A stretch of DNA of 64,000 nt. It comes from Asterias amurensis. Taxonomy: Eukaryota > Echinodermata > Asteroidea > Forcipulatida > Asteriidae. This document shows, piece after piece, positions 22,921-35,887 of the stretch (within the stretch, counting starts at the first letter, position 1; every line of letters starts with the position of its first letter). The DNA is taken from assembly GCF_032118995.1 (NCBI RefSeq), contig NC_092661.1, forward strand, positions 18,859,185 through 18,923,184, written 5' to 3'. The position numbers and the translations under genes are program-made. The notes below the pieces were generated by a model. The model did no database searches, had not been told where the DNA came from, and worked only from the letters and a program-made list of their open reading frames with translations.

Positions 22921-25900
22921 GTTTGTGTCAATTTTTTAACATCAGTTTTATGCTCAAATTTGTATTCTTCAAATGTTAATACCTTTTTATACAATTCTGT
23001 ACATAGAATTTTTGCTACTTGGTTTATGTAATGAGGATTGTACTCATGATGGGCTTTTTAAAGAAAGAAATGGATGTAGGCTACATGTTTTGGCACTAGT
23101 TTAGAAGTGCAAAGGGCTAAATTGAAGATATTATATATCCAGCCTCCATTTTACATTCTAGATGTTAACTTATAGTAAGCTAGAAATTATTACTCACTAG
23201 GGATGCACATGTTAAATCAGTTGTTTTTAAACACTCTAAGAAGAATTTGTAAAGAAAAAAAAATTGTGTACAAATTTGCAGTTCCAGTTTTCTCTGCGAG
23301 CCATTATGATTTAGCGGGGACATTCATAGGTGTCTTTGCTTACCTTTAAAGATTGCTCTACCTTGCACAAAATCAAAATGCTTCTAAAATTTCAGAAAAA
23401 TATGAACCATTTGCAAGAACACTAAAAAACTCTACCTATCAAAGTATGTACTGATAAGCTTTAAAGCAGATATCCTAACAAAATGTCCCTAGGTTGTGTT
23501 TTTTTTGTCGGCAAAGAGGAGAATGAATGCACTATTATAGAAAACCTAACACTTGATAGTCCCTCCGCTATAATAACAAGTTTGAGTAAAATGTATCTGC
23601 ACACATAGCTGACATGATACACATTGAGCTTCTAGCCGCTAGCATAATATTTTCACAAAGTTACTCCATCATCCACCACTGATCTCTTGAATTGATCCAT
23701 CTTTTATAAAAAACCAAGCCAAGATCCCGCGGGTTTGGGAGTTTATTCGAGTCACTCCTGAAAGACCCTTAGTTGGCTTGCTTTCCGAAACCTGATCCTC
23801 AATTCACAGAAAGCATTTCTTCTCATGGGATAGCTAGGCTCTCAATTTCAAAGTTCTGTCGATAGCTAAGCTGTTTAAACAACGTCTCAAGCTCCTTTGA
23901 CGACTGCTGGGTGCATAAAGAAAAGAAAAATTCCCCCAGTTATATTTGTACCTGTTCATTAAGTTGTAATGTACCCTTTTGGTAGTTCTAATGTTACAAA
24001 ACCCACACCACCTTAAAAGATATAAAGAAGCTGTATACAACGGGGTAAAGCTCTGTAAATGTGTCACTATTGTTTACAAAATCATAACAATTTTAAAGAT
24101 GCAATCGTTTGTGGAAAGTTTTTGGAAAGGTTTTCACTTGAGCCAAGTCTCATGGTTAAGAGTGACAAAAGCAAGTTAATGACAAGAAATATAAAGAAAA
24201 TGTCAAATTTGGGTTGGCTGTGGATAATGTTCCACTGTTTTGGCTGTTGAAGCTGGTAATAAGGATAGGTATGTTCCTAGTAAGCTTACTTAGGGTAATC
24301 TTGTAAAACATATTTAATGTTTTTATACCATCCTTGATTCTTATACAAATACATTGCGTGGATGTTTATGCAACATGATTTATTATTGGATCAAGTAAAA
24401 TGTCATTCAACCCTTAATTTATACAAACTTCTTGTCATTTTATACATAATATGCAATCTCGTAGTGCACATTGTAATGTTATGATAGGTTGTAAACATTT
24501 ACCAGGCAGTGTTTGCATTTGAGCAAGGACAGTGACAATGTGTGCAATTGCTCGCTAATTACCTGAAGAGGACACTTCACTCTTTCGCTCATTCAAAGTA
24601 CACTTGCAACTGCATGCCATCAATATTTAATGCAGAAAATGTTTGTTTTTATGATGTTCTAAAATATTGCACAAGTCAATAACTGGCTGAGTGGATTGTA
24701 AATTTTAAAAATGGTGCACTAACATTTACACAACTTTCATTCACTTGTATAACACTTTATATATAGAAGAGTTTGCGGTAACACCATAAAATAACAATCT
24801 CTAAATGAGTTGGGGTGGTTCTTTACTGTGTAAGTATGTGGATATCATATCAGTAATGCACTTATGTATGTGAGATGGGGGGGGGGGGAGTAGTAACAGC
24901 AATGGGTCCTAGCTCAGGTAATTGCTTTCTGACTTGTCAGGAAAGTAACATCAATTTGTTTGATAAGCTACATACAACTATAGCAATTAAAATGCAGTAA
25001 TATAAAGGTCAGTGTAAAGAGTGTAGGGGGTATTTCCGGGAATTGATTTTGTATCAGTGGAAGTGCAAATAATGTTATCTGTGGTAGACTATTGATGTTT
25101 TGCTGTAATTGAAATGACTCTTGTGAATTGTGCAAGAAGTATTGCCAAAAGATTCTCTGCTAAGCAAACTATAAATTCTGGTCAAAAATGTGACATAGTG
25201 AGGTGAGGTTGCGGAATCAACATTTGAATAATTCTCTTTATGAGCTGTACTGATTCTGAGCAAAGTTGGGTTTCAAAACTTATTGCACGCTTAATTGAGA
25301 AAACAGTTGACCATTTAACAATGAATTTCAATGAAAACATATCTGAAAGTTAAAAAGGATACAAATGCAAACAAAATTCCATTGATTTCTGCTTGTATTG
25401 TGCGTTGTATACTATCTGCTTGTGATCCATGATGTTGAGAAAGTCAATGCATACACTGTACTTTGTTGTGATGACTTGAGTTGCTAACAACTGACTGGGG
25501 ACCTCATGATGATATAATGATACGACAAAACTGCACATTATTAATAATTGTTTGTTTATTAGCATTTAGTAACAAGAAAGTAATGAACCGTTTTGTGCAT
25601 GCATAAATTCCATTTGAACCACTGATGAATTTCACCTTGAATTATGGCATAACAAAACTCAATCTTAGTTAATGGAAGTCTTGCATTGATAATAATGAAC
25701 AGTTGATTGGATTTTTTTTTTTTTTTTTTTTTTTTGTCAATCTTGTATGTCACTCAGTCAAACACGCATGAATTATTTGCATGTGTCTTAAAATAACAGA
25801 ACCTCTGATATTAATATGTATTGACATTATACCACATGGACAGATCCTTTATTTAACCATTAACTATGTTATTGTTTTTCATTCTTAGTAACCCTAAATC

Positions 25901-26307
25901 ATTGTCATAATGTTTTGGATTGTTTATTCTTCTCAACAAAAACATCTGCAATATTTTTCTTCATGTTGATTCAAAGAAATTTAAAGTGGCAAGTTATTCT
26001 AGCCGGATTTTTCTCTCCCATATAAGTAATTCTGCATCTTTGGTACATGTATTCAAGTATTTTAATTGATGTATTTTTCAGATGGCTTGATGTTTCAGCA
26101 CAACACAATGATATTCCTGAAGATAATGTTTAGATATACAGCATCATTAAGCAAGAAGTCATGGATGATCAAATTAAGATCATTTTTAAATACTGCAGTC
26201 TAGAATTAATAATTTGTAGACCCGAAGCAGGGGAAAATCATAGTTTTCACGAATTTAGGGATATTTTTCCTTTTCAAGATTGCCCATTATGAATTCAAAA
26301 TCCATGG
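22921..26307. other. Intergenic DNA, no gene recognised
   Basis: Contains the second GAGTTGGGGTGGTTCT repeat (about 24768-24824), a run of 12 G at 24877-24888 and a run of 24 T at 25712-25735. Reading frames of 60-77 codons here have no recognisable feature. Confidence 0.4.
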
Positions 26308-26474
26308 CCCAATTTCATATATTATGTTCTGTTGAGCAAACATTAGAGGAAACCAGTCACATACAATACAGTACATGTGGAATGGTATTTTGCCTGGTAA
26401 CCTTATTCTGGTAAGTATATGTGTTTTGTGCTTAGCTACCTTTTGTACATAAGCAGCTCTTTGAAATTAGAGCC
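26308..26474. mobile_element. MITE family E, copy 1 (diverged)
   Basis: The left end GGCCCAATTTCATATAT and right end AAGCAGCTCTTTGAAATTAG form imperfect inverted repeats of the same family as 27049-27238. Confidence 0.55.
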
Positions 26475-26640
26475 CAGATTACATCCCGAATGATTACTTC
26501 GTAATTGATAGTTTAATCATTACTCTCACCTTTTCGGCATGCATTTTAGAACATGTAAATATAGCCATCTCTAGAAGCATTTTCATTTTTTACTTTTTAA
26601 TAGTGTACATAATTTTTGGTTGGGCCTTATGCACAATGGT

Positions 26641-26775
26641 AGACTTTGGAATGCTAGGTGGCAGCAGACTTACCAGGTAAACTTTCATTGTTTCAGCGTA
26701 CTGAGTATGATCACTTTTCCTTGAACAATTGAGTTACCTGGTAAGTCTCCTGCCACCTACGATTTTCCAAAGTCT
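26641..26775. mobile_element. Foldback MITE, 135 bp
   Basis: AGACTTTGGA plus GGTGGCAGCAGACTTACC on the left pairs with GGTAAGTCTCCTGCCACC and TCCAAAGTCT on the right, over about 40 bp with a few mismatches. A related phrase (CTGCCACCTAGTGTCCCCAA) recurs near 48190. Confidence 0.7.
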
Positions 26776-27048
26776 CCCGTTATTTGTTAACATTGGACAT
26801 TATAATTTTCAGTATTTCTACACTTCCTAGTATCACAAGTAACTGTAGTCTTGCATTTTTAATGTTACTTTGCCTTAGTATATTTTTTTTAGTATTTAAG
26901 ATTCCTGTAGAGTGTAGTTTTTTAAGTTTAGGAATCATTGATGTATATTTCGAAGTTATGCATAGTATAAATGAAGGCTGAAATGTATTTGAGTTTATGA
27001 TTGGAAATAAGCTAGACTAAAACAGGGTACCAGCCAGAGACGGTAACC

Positions 27049-27238
27049 ACGGCCCAATTTCATAGAGCTGCTTAAGCAAAAAAAAAAAAAAAAAACAGCT
27101 AAACAATCTTGTTAAGGTTTCTAACCAAATTACTATTTCACATACACAGTTTGTGACTGGTTTACTGCTAAATTGCGCTTAGCAGCAGAACTTTTGTTAA
27201 CATGGTTTTATGCATAAGCAGCTCTGAAATTGGGCACA
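27049..27238. mobile_element. MITE family E, copy 2
   Basis: CGGCCCAATTTCATAGAGCT at the left and AGCAGCTCTGAAATTGGGC at the right are inverted repeats of about 22 bp around a ~145-bp interior with an 18-A run. Confidence 0.75.
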
Positions 27239-28654
27239 GAACACCCCAAGGTGTTACAAAATCATTCAGAAAGGGAAACAAATTTCACTACCTGCAAAAC
27301 CATTTTGTTTGCTCATCCGTTCTTTGTATCTATCAACTTTATTTATTCTAAAAGAGGTTTGTTAATAATCTAGTAACATGTATAGTATCCACTTGGAAAT
27401 CCAACCATGTGGAAAAAACACATTGTGACTCGTATGGCGCGCCTTTTGAACAAAAAATGTGAATACATTTTCTTTTTAGTGAACCATTTATTTTGTTATG
27501 CTATGTTAGTTGTTTTTATATAAAGTGATGCCCATTTGATAAAGCTGAATTTTCATTGATTATTATTATTGTTATTACGTGTCGTGTCTCTTTGGTTGAT
27601 TATTATCAAATAAACTTTTGAAAGAATGCAGCTTCAGTTTGCCTTACCAATTATGTGAATAATTTTAGCTGCTTAGCAATACACAGACTGTGCCCACTTT
27701 AGGTTATTATTTGAAAAATACATGTGTACCTCGTTTTGGCCCCATAACCCTTAACATATTTTTCAATTTGTTAGACAAAAACAATAGTACGTACTGAACA
27801 TGTTTTTAAGGTTTTTTTTTAAATAAGACTCCACCTATATACAATTCCTTGCCTGGTGCAAGAGTCATTATTTTTACTGTTTCATATACTCAAGTGGTAC
27901 ATAATCTTGATGATCTCTCACTGTATTCTTCAAGAAATGTTTATTCTGTTGTACATAATATTATGCAATGAACATTTAATGATTTACTATTATACTCAAA
28001 TTAGGGGTAAACATTATGTAGCCATCTGTTTACGAATAATTAAAAGACCAAAACAGGACAATGGCATATGATATTTGTTTGTAACTTGATTGCTGTTGAG
28101 CATGAAGTGTATCCCATATCAGTTGAGGAAGTACCATTGAATGTACCATTAAGCTAGCTTAGTTATTCACTATGATTGAATTAAGTATAGATTTTGATGA
28201 GAAACGCCTCATAGCATTTAAGGATTTTGCCTCCATTAAATATTAAATTAGAATGAAATAATTATACTCTTATAGGAAACGCTAATTTGACATCAAGTAG
28301 GGATTTGACATGGTAATGAGTAATATCCTTGCCTGACAAACCTATAATATTACTTAATTTCCTACCATGTCTACATTTTTCTTTCTCAGTTCCCCATCTG
28401 GCGCCGGAGCTTACATTAGGACGTGTTCCCCCCACAATCCCACCCGAGCAATACTTATTTCCCTTGAGAAGTTGTGGGTGGTCGATGTTGTGGAAAGGTG
28501 TGAACAGAACCTGATATTGGCTGGAATTATTGACTAATAAGAAGGAGGGCCGTTCGTAAAGGTAGATGATGGTCTAGTTGGTATTTTGGTCATTTGCATA
28601 CAGTGAATATGGTGCTGCCTAGAAATTTAAGAAGATGCTATAGGTTTTCGATTG
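27239..28654. other. Intergenic DNA with one exon-like frame
   Basis: At 28391 a pyrimidine tract CATTTTTCTTTCTCAG precedes a GC-richer ~130-bp stretch open in two frames (one reading SPSGAGAYIRTCSPHNPTRA onward to TAA, the other LAPELTLGRVPPTIPPEQYL onward to TGA). It could be a terminal exon of an unknown transcript. No family is recognised. Nothing else is seen. Confidence 0.25.
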
Positions 28655-29032
28655 AACCAGTGGACACTATTGGTAATTGTCAAAGGCCAGTCTTCTCACT
28701 TGGTGTATCTCAACATATGCATAAAATAACAAACCTTTGAAAATTTGAGCTCAATCGGTCGTCGAAGTTGCGAGATAATGAAAGAAAAAAAACACTTGTC
28801 GTACGAAGTTGTGTGCTTTCTGATGGTTGATTTCGAGACCTCAAATTCTGAACTTGAGGTCTCGAAATCAAATTCGTGGAAATTTACATCTTTCTACAAA
28901 ACTATGTCACTTCAGAGGGAGCTGTTTCTCACAATGTTTTATACTATCAACCTCTTCATTACTCGTAATCAAGAAAGGTTTTATGATGATAATTATTTTG
29001 AGTAATTACCAATAGTGTCCACTGCCTTTTAA
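28655..29032 (-). mobile_element. MITE family A, copy 4
   Basis: Reverse-orientation copy: ACCAGTGGACACTATTGGTA at the left, AATAGTGTCCACTGCCTTTT at the right. The frames 28745-29015 lie inside it. Confidence 0.85.
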
Positions 29033-31579
29033 GTGAAACGGATTTTTTGATGACTGAAGCACTGGTAACATAGTGGAGAAGAAATTGTTGTAATATGTGA
29101 TAGAACATATAAAGCTTTGTTTTACTCACTAAATATTCCCTATGACTCACTAAATATTCCCTATGACCAACCCACCCACTCTGTCGGGCCACATTTCAAT
29201 ATACTTCGGTCTTTCATTGGTGGAAGTGAAATGCAGTTTCGACCATTCGTTCCGGTTTTAATTTTGGATACATTTTTAGCCTCTAGCCGCCATCAATAAG
29301 TTGTTCACTTCTTATAAATAACTTAAGATTCTTGTAAATTTTTGATGATGGACTGTGGGAAGGCCAGATGAGCTTGACGGCACGAGTGATGAATTCTACA
29401 GGGGGTTGATGGCAGTTTGCAGCCGGTCTGGAAAGCTTCTGATGATGAAACCCTATTTTTGGCGAAGGTGTTAAGTATAGCTGATTGGCGTTGTGTCTAA
29501 GGGGCAAGGCATGAGCGGCTATACCACTATCCAATAATTTTCCCCGATAAAAAGACAAATATCTCCAACTATTGGAGAAAGGTCAAAATGCCCCCCCCCA
29601 CCCCCATCGCTTACGTTTAAAAGTCGCTACTGATTTAACGAAAAACACAATAACAAATTCCCTATACTGTATGAAAACTGCATGCTCTCAACTTGAAAAA
29701 ATTACAAGGATTCGATATATAAATAGCGGCAACAAGCGCAAGAAGGGTATCGAAGAAAAAAGGGAAACAATTATAATTTCTCGTTAACAATTTGTCTTTT
29801 CTAGGGTCGGCTACGAGTTCAACTTCACTACAACGTAGACTAGGCCCCTATTTAAAATTTATAATGAAAACTTCCACCAACTATTTGTGTACTATACTAC
29901 GCGTAGTATACACACACAGATATGGAAGTTTTAATTACTGTATTGTTCAATAAGGCGACATCCCATAATAAGTTCTCTCAATCCTTGAAATTGATTGGCT
30001 GAAAGAGTGGAAAACAAATCACACGTGTCATCTTTAGTCGGGTTAACGCATCCACTTTGAATGCAGTCTTTACGCTGTCAAGGAGTCGGGCGCCAGACAG
30101 CAGAGGCAATGTGCGGCCTTTTCTAAAATGTCTGCACAACCAAGAGATGACAACTAAATGCACTGAACTGCATCAGGAAACATCATGGGAAGTGAGCTTC
30201 GTAATGTACAAATAATGTTGATATTTATTACGGTGAGTTTTTGTCTATGTATTGTGTTGAAAAGTAAACATTTATTCATCCTGGAAAATAATGTTTCATT
30301 CCAAATTAGAAATGCACAATTTTTCCAGAAATTATCAAGTCGTCTGCTCAGGAACATGTAGTACTACTACTAGAGTAGCTGCGCAATGCTTCCCACTACT
30401 TCTAGAAACTATAAGGCTAGTTTCTAGAAGTAGCGTCCCACCAACCACATATTATTTGTATGATTTGCTTGTTTCCTTCTTTCGTTTTTGTCGAAAAATA
30501 TTAAACTGATCAAATACATGTCAGATCTGGCCTGTTTACTTTTCTCAATTGAAATGGTTTTATGAGCGGAAGGCAATGACAGTTTGTTGTTTTCCCTTCG
30601 AAAGCCAGGACGAGCCCCCGGCAAAAACGCCCACTAGTACAAAGTCGCCCTCTCCTACCCACCACCACAATTAAAAACTTGCCACCTCACTCATAACTTG
30701 CCCCCTCTCAAAGTCGCCCTACTGACACTGACACTGGCAGAGTCGCCCCATGGCCTGAGGGAAGCAACTTCAAGTAGGAAAGTTTGAAACAGAGTTAATA
30801 AAAACATGGGTCATGGGTTTGTTTGTGTCATTCAGGTTGCAACATAAACGGCATGTGAAGCCTATCAAAGCCTGTATTTTGAGTTGACTGTCCCATTAGA
30901 GCGCCACCAATTGGCAGGGTAGGAGAAGCATGTATATAATTGAATGGGCTTTTAGAAGTACCCAGTCTTTCGATAGACTACATCAGCTTTCCAGAAATGA
31001 ATATCACAAGTCACTGAGTGATACCTTGTGGGTCCTTGTTATTTGGACCCTTGCACACATGGCATAATAAGAGAACTCAAACAAATTTGGTGAAAGGGTG
31101 GAAGAAATTTCATTGAGGTATGTTTTTTTTATTTTATACTAAACAACAGCAAGGTGATGTCTCAGACCTGAAATGCACATCTTCGGTGTTTACCCATCCA
31201 CTGTGAAGATATCTAAAGCTGCCAATAAGTAAGTTGTCTTTGTAGAATTAATTTATCCTAAAAGAAATGGTGTCCTAGGCTAGGCATCTTGAATATAACA
31301 AGGCATTGAGAGGTCCACCTTTCTTAGTGTGACACTACCCCATCAGCCACACACACTTCAATTACCAATTAATTAAGAGAACTATAACAAAGTTGTAGCA
31401 TTATTGGCACCATTCCTCTAATTTTGTTTAGCTCCCTGGGTTGAATCTAGCCCTGAGCGGCCGTGTGTGGTGCTCAACAGGCTTTCCATACACAGTATCA
31501 ACCTCAACTTGTTAACTAAAAAACTAGATTTCCAATTTTTTTTATTCCTCACAGTGTTTATATCCACTACAAAGATATC
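29033..31579. other. Intergenic DNA with a candidate promoter and hairpins
   Basis: A 21-bp unit (CTCACTAAATATTCCCTATGA) is doubled near 29126-29168. An 18-bp palindrome (TATACTACGCGTAGTATA) lies at 29893-29910. A C-rich block with repeated AGTCGCCC phrases spans about 30625-30750. A candidate first exon at 29990-30231 is described separately. Confidence 0.4.
30396..30433. repeat. Perfect 15-bp hairpin
   Basis: CTACTTCTAGAAACT (30396-30410) and its complement (30419-30433) flank an 8-nt loop. Confidence 0.8.
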
Positions 31580-31961
31580 TTAAAGGCAGTGGACACTATT
31601 GGTAATTACTCAAAATAAATATTAGCATAAAAACTAATTTGGTAACAAGCAATGGGGAGCTGTTGATGGTATAAAATATTGTGAGAAACAACTCCCTCTG
31701 AAGGTAGTTTTTGAGAAAGAAGTAGTTTTCAACTAATTTGATTTTAAGACCTCAGATTTAGAATTTGAGGTCCCGAAATCAAGCATCTGAAAGCACACAA
31801 CTTCGTGTGACAAGGGTGTTTTTTCTTCCATTATTATCTCGCCACTTCGATGACCAATTGAGCTCAAATTTTCAAAGGTTTGTTATTTTATGCATATGTT
31901 GAGATACACCAAGTGAGGAGACAGGTCTTTGACAATTACCAATAGTGTCCATTGCCCTTAA
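31580..31961 (+). mobile_element. MITE family A, copy 5
   Basis: TTAAAGGCAGTGGACACTAT to AGTGTCCATTGCCCTTAA, 382 bp, typical interior. Confidence 0.85.
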
Positions 31962-33250
31962 GCTGCCCAAAAAAGTGAGTAATCTCTGCTATAGGGCCTA
32001 AGGCACAATAGACTGTCTTTGCAGGACTTAACCATTTTGGGATTTTATTTTAGAGCACTTTCTTAATAAATAATTAATAATGCATTGATTGTCTTGAATC
32101 TTGCTGGGTGTGTTAGTGGAAACCAAAAGAAGCAAACTAAATTTGGGTGCTTTGTATGATGATGAAAGCTCTAGGAAAAGTTTCCAAAGAAGTCATTAGA
32201 GTTTCAAGGTTTCTGATGAAAAGCCATCACAAGACTTGAGTTAACTTCATGATTTGTCATGTAGATTTACAGTTCTTTGGTAATTGGGGCTTGAAAGCAA
32301 AAGCATTGGTGTTTGTAGGTAGCTCGTGATAGGAGAACCTTGTAGATAACTTAAATTTCTGGTCCACTTCCCAAAAGTGAGGACTACCATAGGGAGTTAA
32401 AACAAAAGGTTTGGTAATCAGTAATCACTATACTCAAGTTAGAAATAACGGGTCGTTATGAAACCTAATGACTAATTGTTGGAACAATTAAATTTGAGGG
32501 CTACACTGAAGTCTAACATTTACCAGGGATTTTACTGATTGTCTTAGAAGTAAACCCCTGAAGAAGTCTTTTGTATTAGGGCCACTGGTCTGAACAATAA
32601 TGGGGCTATAAAAAGGTTACAATGAAAGGAACTTGAGGCAGACTGACTTGATTGTCATAACACTTTGTAGTTATAGTTTGAAGCCCGGCAGAAGTTGATA
32701 CAATTTGAGGACAATAGATCCATTTTAATAAAATTACAAGTTACGTTTGAATAATTGATTTCTTTTATTTGTTTTCATACAGAGGACACACCATTCTCCA
32801 ATGAGATCCACCAAACATCAAGGTCACTCTCTGAGACATACAAGATCACAGTATCTGTGCAATGTCTACCAGTCACCAAAAATGTAGATGTCTCTCACTG
32901 ATGCAACAGTAGGTAGTCCTTGCATGTCGGTTTTGGGTTTTCTAACAAGGATCATAACTTTGTATTATTATAGCCAAGATTCACTTGATTCTGATGAAGT
33001 AAAGATTTTACTCCAGGAAGTTTCCATTTTGAAAATGTTGTTGAAATTCTTTGTTAGTATAATCCTTATGGGAATAGTGTTCTCCACAGACTTTTTTGTT
33101 GGGAGGGTGGTTGACGTCATCGAATGGTATGTCAACGGCCCTCGGTGTGAAGGCAAAGATTGCGAGGGTTGTGGGGGGGGAAATATGCTGACCAATCACC
33201 TTTAAAAAAAAAATTATATTTAAAGTCTAATAAAACCAACACATAAAAGC
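31962..33250. other. Intergenic DNA, no gene recognised
   Basis: Holds the candidate second exon at 32783-32908. A 105-codon frame at 32888-33205 (+) covers GC-richer sequence (cysteine-rich end, RCEGKDCEGCGGG) but has no recognisable domain and ends beside a G run and an A run. Confidence 0.35.
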
Positions 33251-33299
33251 TCAAACCAACGAAGTGCGTCTGGTTACCAGACGCACTTCGTTGGTTTGA
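33251..33299. repeat. 49-bp near-perfect palindrome
   Basis: TCAAACCAACGAAGTGCGTC then TGGT (33251-33274) is repeated exactly as its complement at 33276-33299, with one central base. It can form a cruciform or a 24-bp RNA stem. Confidence 0.9.
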
Positions 33300-33987
33300 A
33301 CCAGACTCTGGTACCTGTTATACTTCTGTGTGATTTGTGTAGCAGCGTTCTTGTTGCCAGACTATTGATTGGACTGACAGCGCCAACTTGATGTTGACAT
33401 TTGATGCCACACTTGTGCTGTTTACTGGGGCTGTCAACTAAGCTGTTTGCAAGGCTGGCTGTTGTTGATGTTGGCAGGGCCATCAATTACTTTAAAAGGG
33501 TGGCCAATTCTTTGACAGGGCAGCCTAAAATTAAGGAGGGCGGCCCGCCTTTTCAAAACCCACTTTCAAAACCCACATAACACTGGGAGTACACAAAACA
33601 TGTTATTTTATTTGCATATGTAGAACTGCAGGTCTACCAAGTCAACAATGTTGAAGTCCGGGAAACACCAGTTTGCATCATCAACCACGTGCCAAAGTGT
33701 CGACAGCATAGATGTCCAACAACAGTGAAGCTGATATTTAAGTAACTTAAAGTAAGTCATCCTCGTTTTGGTATAGTGGGCATTTTTCAGCACTGTAAGT
33801 GTACACAAAGTAACATGCCAAAACGCTTAATAGATAATGTTGGGGAGGTAGTGGCCCTGCTCTACCAGCCAGGCCTACATCCGTATGGACTGTAAAGGAG
33901 GTAACCCTGTTTCAGAGTAGGCGGCAACAGCCCCTGGAAAATAGATAATTTGTACCCCACACCTTGAAGTGGCCTTCAGGCCTTGTG
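33300..33987. other. Intergenic DNA, no gene recognised
   Basis: Contains phrases related to GC-rich repeat H (GTGGCCCTGCTCTACCAGCC near 33850). Frames 33274-33486 and 33608-33808 (-) are unremarkable. Confidence 0.35.
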
Positions 33988-34359
33988 TAGGAACACGTTG
34001 CCTTGGATTGGTCAAAATGGTCTTTGAAAAGTGTTTGAAACCATTTGATATAAAATGCATATGGTTAGAAAGATGTTTTAAAAGTAGAGTACAATGATCC
34101 ACACAAATTTGCCTCGAAATTGCAAGTTTTCCTTTTACTTTGCGAACTAAACACGGTCGCCCATTTATGGGAGTCCAAAATTTGGCCAACCGTGTTATTT
34201 GACGAGGTAAACGGAAAACCATGCAACTTTGAGTGATACTTGTGTGGATCATTATATTCTACTTTTAAAATATCTCTCAATCATATGCATTTTATAACAA
34301 ATGGTTACAAACGATTTTCAAAGACCAACTCGACCGATTCAAGGCAACGTGTTCCCTTA
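33988..34359. mobile_element. MITE family F, copy 1
   Basis: About 370 bp and nearly palindromic throughout: AGGAACACGTTGCCTTGG at the left, CCAAGGCAACGTGTTCCCTT-type sequence at the right, with ATGCATATGGTTAGAAAG and AATGATCCACACAA facing their complements. A second copy is at 55455-55813. The frames 33875-34280 (-) lie within it. Confidence 0.8.
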
Positions 34360-34383
34360 GACCCAGTATGAGATTCAGTACCT

Positions 34384-34481
34384 AATTATTTTCAATGGTT
34401 TATTCTTTTATGCATATGTTGAGATACACCAAGTGAGAAGACTGGTCTTTGACAATTACCAATAGAGTCTAGTGTCTTTAA
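34384..34481 (+). mobile_element. MITE family A, copy 6 (3' end only)
   Basis: Right-hand ~98 bp of family A (GTTGAGATACACCAAGTGAG to TAGTGTCTTTAA), directly joined to copy 7 and sharing its TTAA. Confidence 0.75.
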
Positions 34482-34870
34482 AGGCAGTGGACACTATTGG
34501 TAATTACTCAAAATAGTTATTAGCATAAAAACTTACTTGGTAACGAGTAATGGGGAGCTGTTAGTAGATAAAACATTGCGAGAAACGGCTCCCTCTGAAG
34601 AGACCTAGTTTTTGATAAAGAAGCAATTTTCCACTAATTTGATTGCGAGACCTCTGATTTAGAATTTGAGGTCACGAAATCAAGCATCTGAAAGCACACA
34701 ACCTTTGTGTGACAAGGGTGTTTTTTTTTCTGTTATTATCTCGCAACTTCGACGACCAATTGAGCTCACGGTTTCACAGGTTTGTTATTTTATGCATAAT
34801 GTTGAGATACACCAAGTGAGAAGACTGCACCTGGTCTTTGACAATTACCCATAGTGTCCAGTGTCTATAA
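34478..34870 (+). mobile_element. MITE family A, copy 7
   Basis: TTAAAGGCAGTGGACACTAT through AGTGTCCAGTGTCTATAA, typical interior. Frame 34666-34854 is inside. Confidence 0.85.
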
Positions 34871-35197
34871 AACACAAATTTCAGAATATTGTTGAAAAAG
34901 TTACTTTTATGCAATTTTTTTCAACAAAAATGCTTGATGCAAGCGAAGGCTTCAGGGTGTTAAAGATGTCAATGCTTGGGAACACCAAACGTCTTCAAGA
35001 CATCCTGCTAGTCAAGGGATCTTGGATGAACAACCAAGACATCTGTTATATTTTTTAAGATTTTAGATGACTCAGTGTTATTTTGATGTAAACTTAACTA
35101 GTTGTTAGAACACCATTGCAAGAGAAAGCAGTGTTTGATTAATGGGTGGAGTTACGATTAGATTAAAGGGGCTTGGACACATGCGACCAAGGCATGT

Positions 35198-35490
35198 GGA
35201 GTCCCACTACCGGCCAGGGTAACAGTTGGTTGTTGATCTTAAAGGTGCATCAGGCTCTCCTTAGGGAGATGATTCTGGTGTTATCACAAAATTGGTTGGC
35301 AAAAGGGAGTAGTTCCTGATTCTACTGTGAATTTGGGACTGTGTTAGTAGTAGAGGACTGCCCTGGCAATCAGGGTGGTGGACGACAGGACCCCTCCGAA
35401 AGGGAGCTGCAATGGCCTTGACAATCTCCGAATACACGATGGGGCTGGTATCCTAGGACCTGCACGTGGTGGCCCTGCTTTCTACTAACC
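35198..35490 (+). repeat. GC-rich dispersed repeat H, copy 1
   Basis: A GC-rich island in AT-rich DNA. Phrases such as TTGGGACTGT, GGTGG-GGACAGGACCC, GGGGCTGGTATCCTAGGACC and GGTGGCCCTGCT recur in the same order on the minus strand at 42760-43020. The copies are well diverged. Family unknown; it may be an old SINE or a decayed coding fragment. Confidence 0.5.
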
Positions 35491-35887
35491 TTACCAGGAT
35501 CGATGAAATTATGCGCTTGTGAATGGTGTACTTACAACTACAGTTTTTACAATTAGTTGTAGTAAGTGAAGACTATATGCTCAATTTGCTTTAATTCGGG
35601 AAAAATTAATTTCTATATGTTTGCTTGTATCTTTCCAACTATTTTTTATTAAGTAATTAACAAAATACACTGTTAGTTTTTTAATTTAGGTTGACACTCG
35701 AAAGAAAGAGTTGCTGCAGAATAAATCACCATCAGACAGAAAAATGAAAATGGCATTCCACCGTTTTTTAATTCATTGTTGTCCAAGATTTAACTTCCGG
35801 TAATGTAAGGAAATCACTTTTTATAAAAAATGATACAGCAATATCATGGCTTAAAAATACTTATTTAAAAAAAAAATTAAATAAAAA

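Larger units (their letters stand above)
29990..32908 (+). other. Candidate two-exon transcript (unassigned)
   Basis: An inverted CCAAT box (GATTGGCTG near 29992) and an E-box-like CACGTG (30022) precede a stretch ending in the strong donor ATTACG|GTGAGT at 30231/30232. At 32783 an acceptor (TTTTCATACAG|AGG) opens a segment ending CAACA|GTAGGT at 32908. An ATG in good context (ATCATGG, 30184) reads through the join for 50 codons, MGSELRNVQIMLIFIT then RTHHSPMRSTKHQGH onward. No family recognised. It could equally be a long non-coding RNA or chance. Confidence 0.2.
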
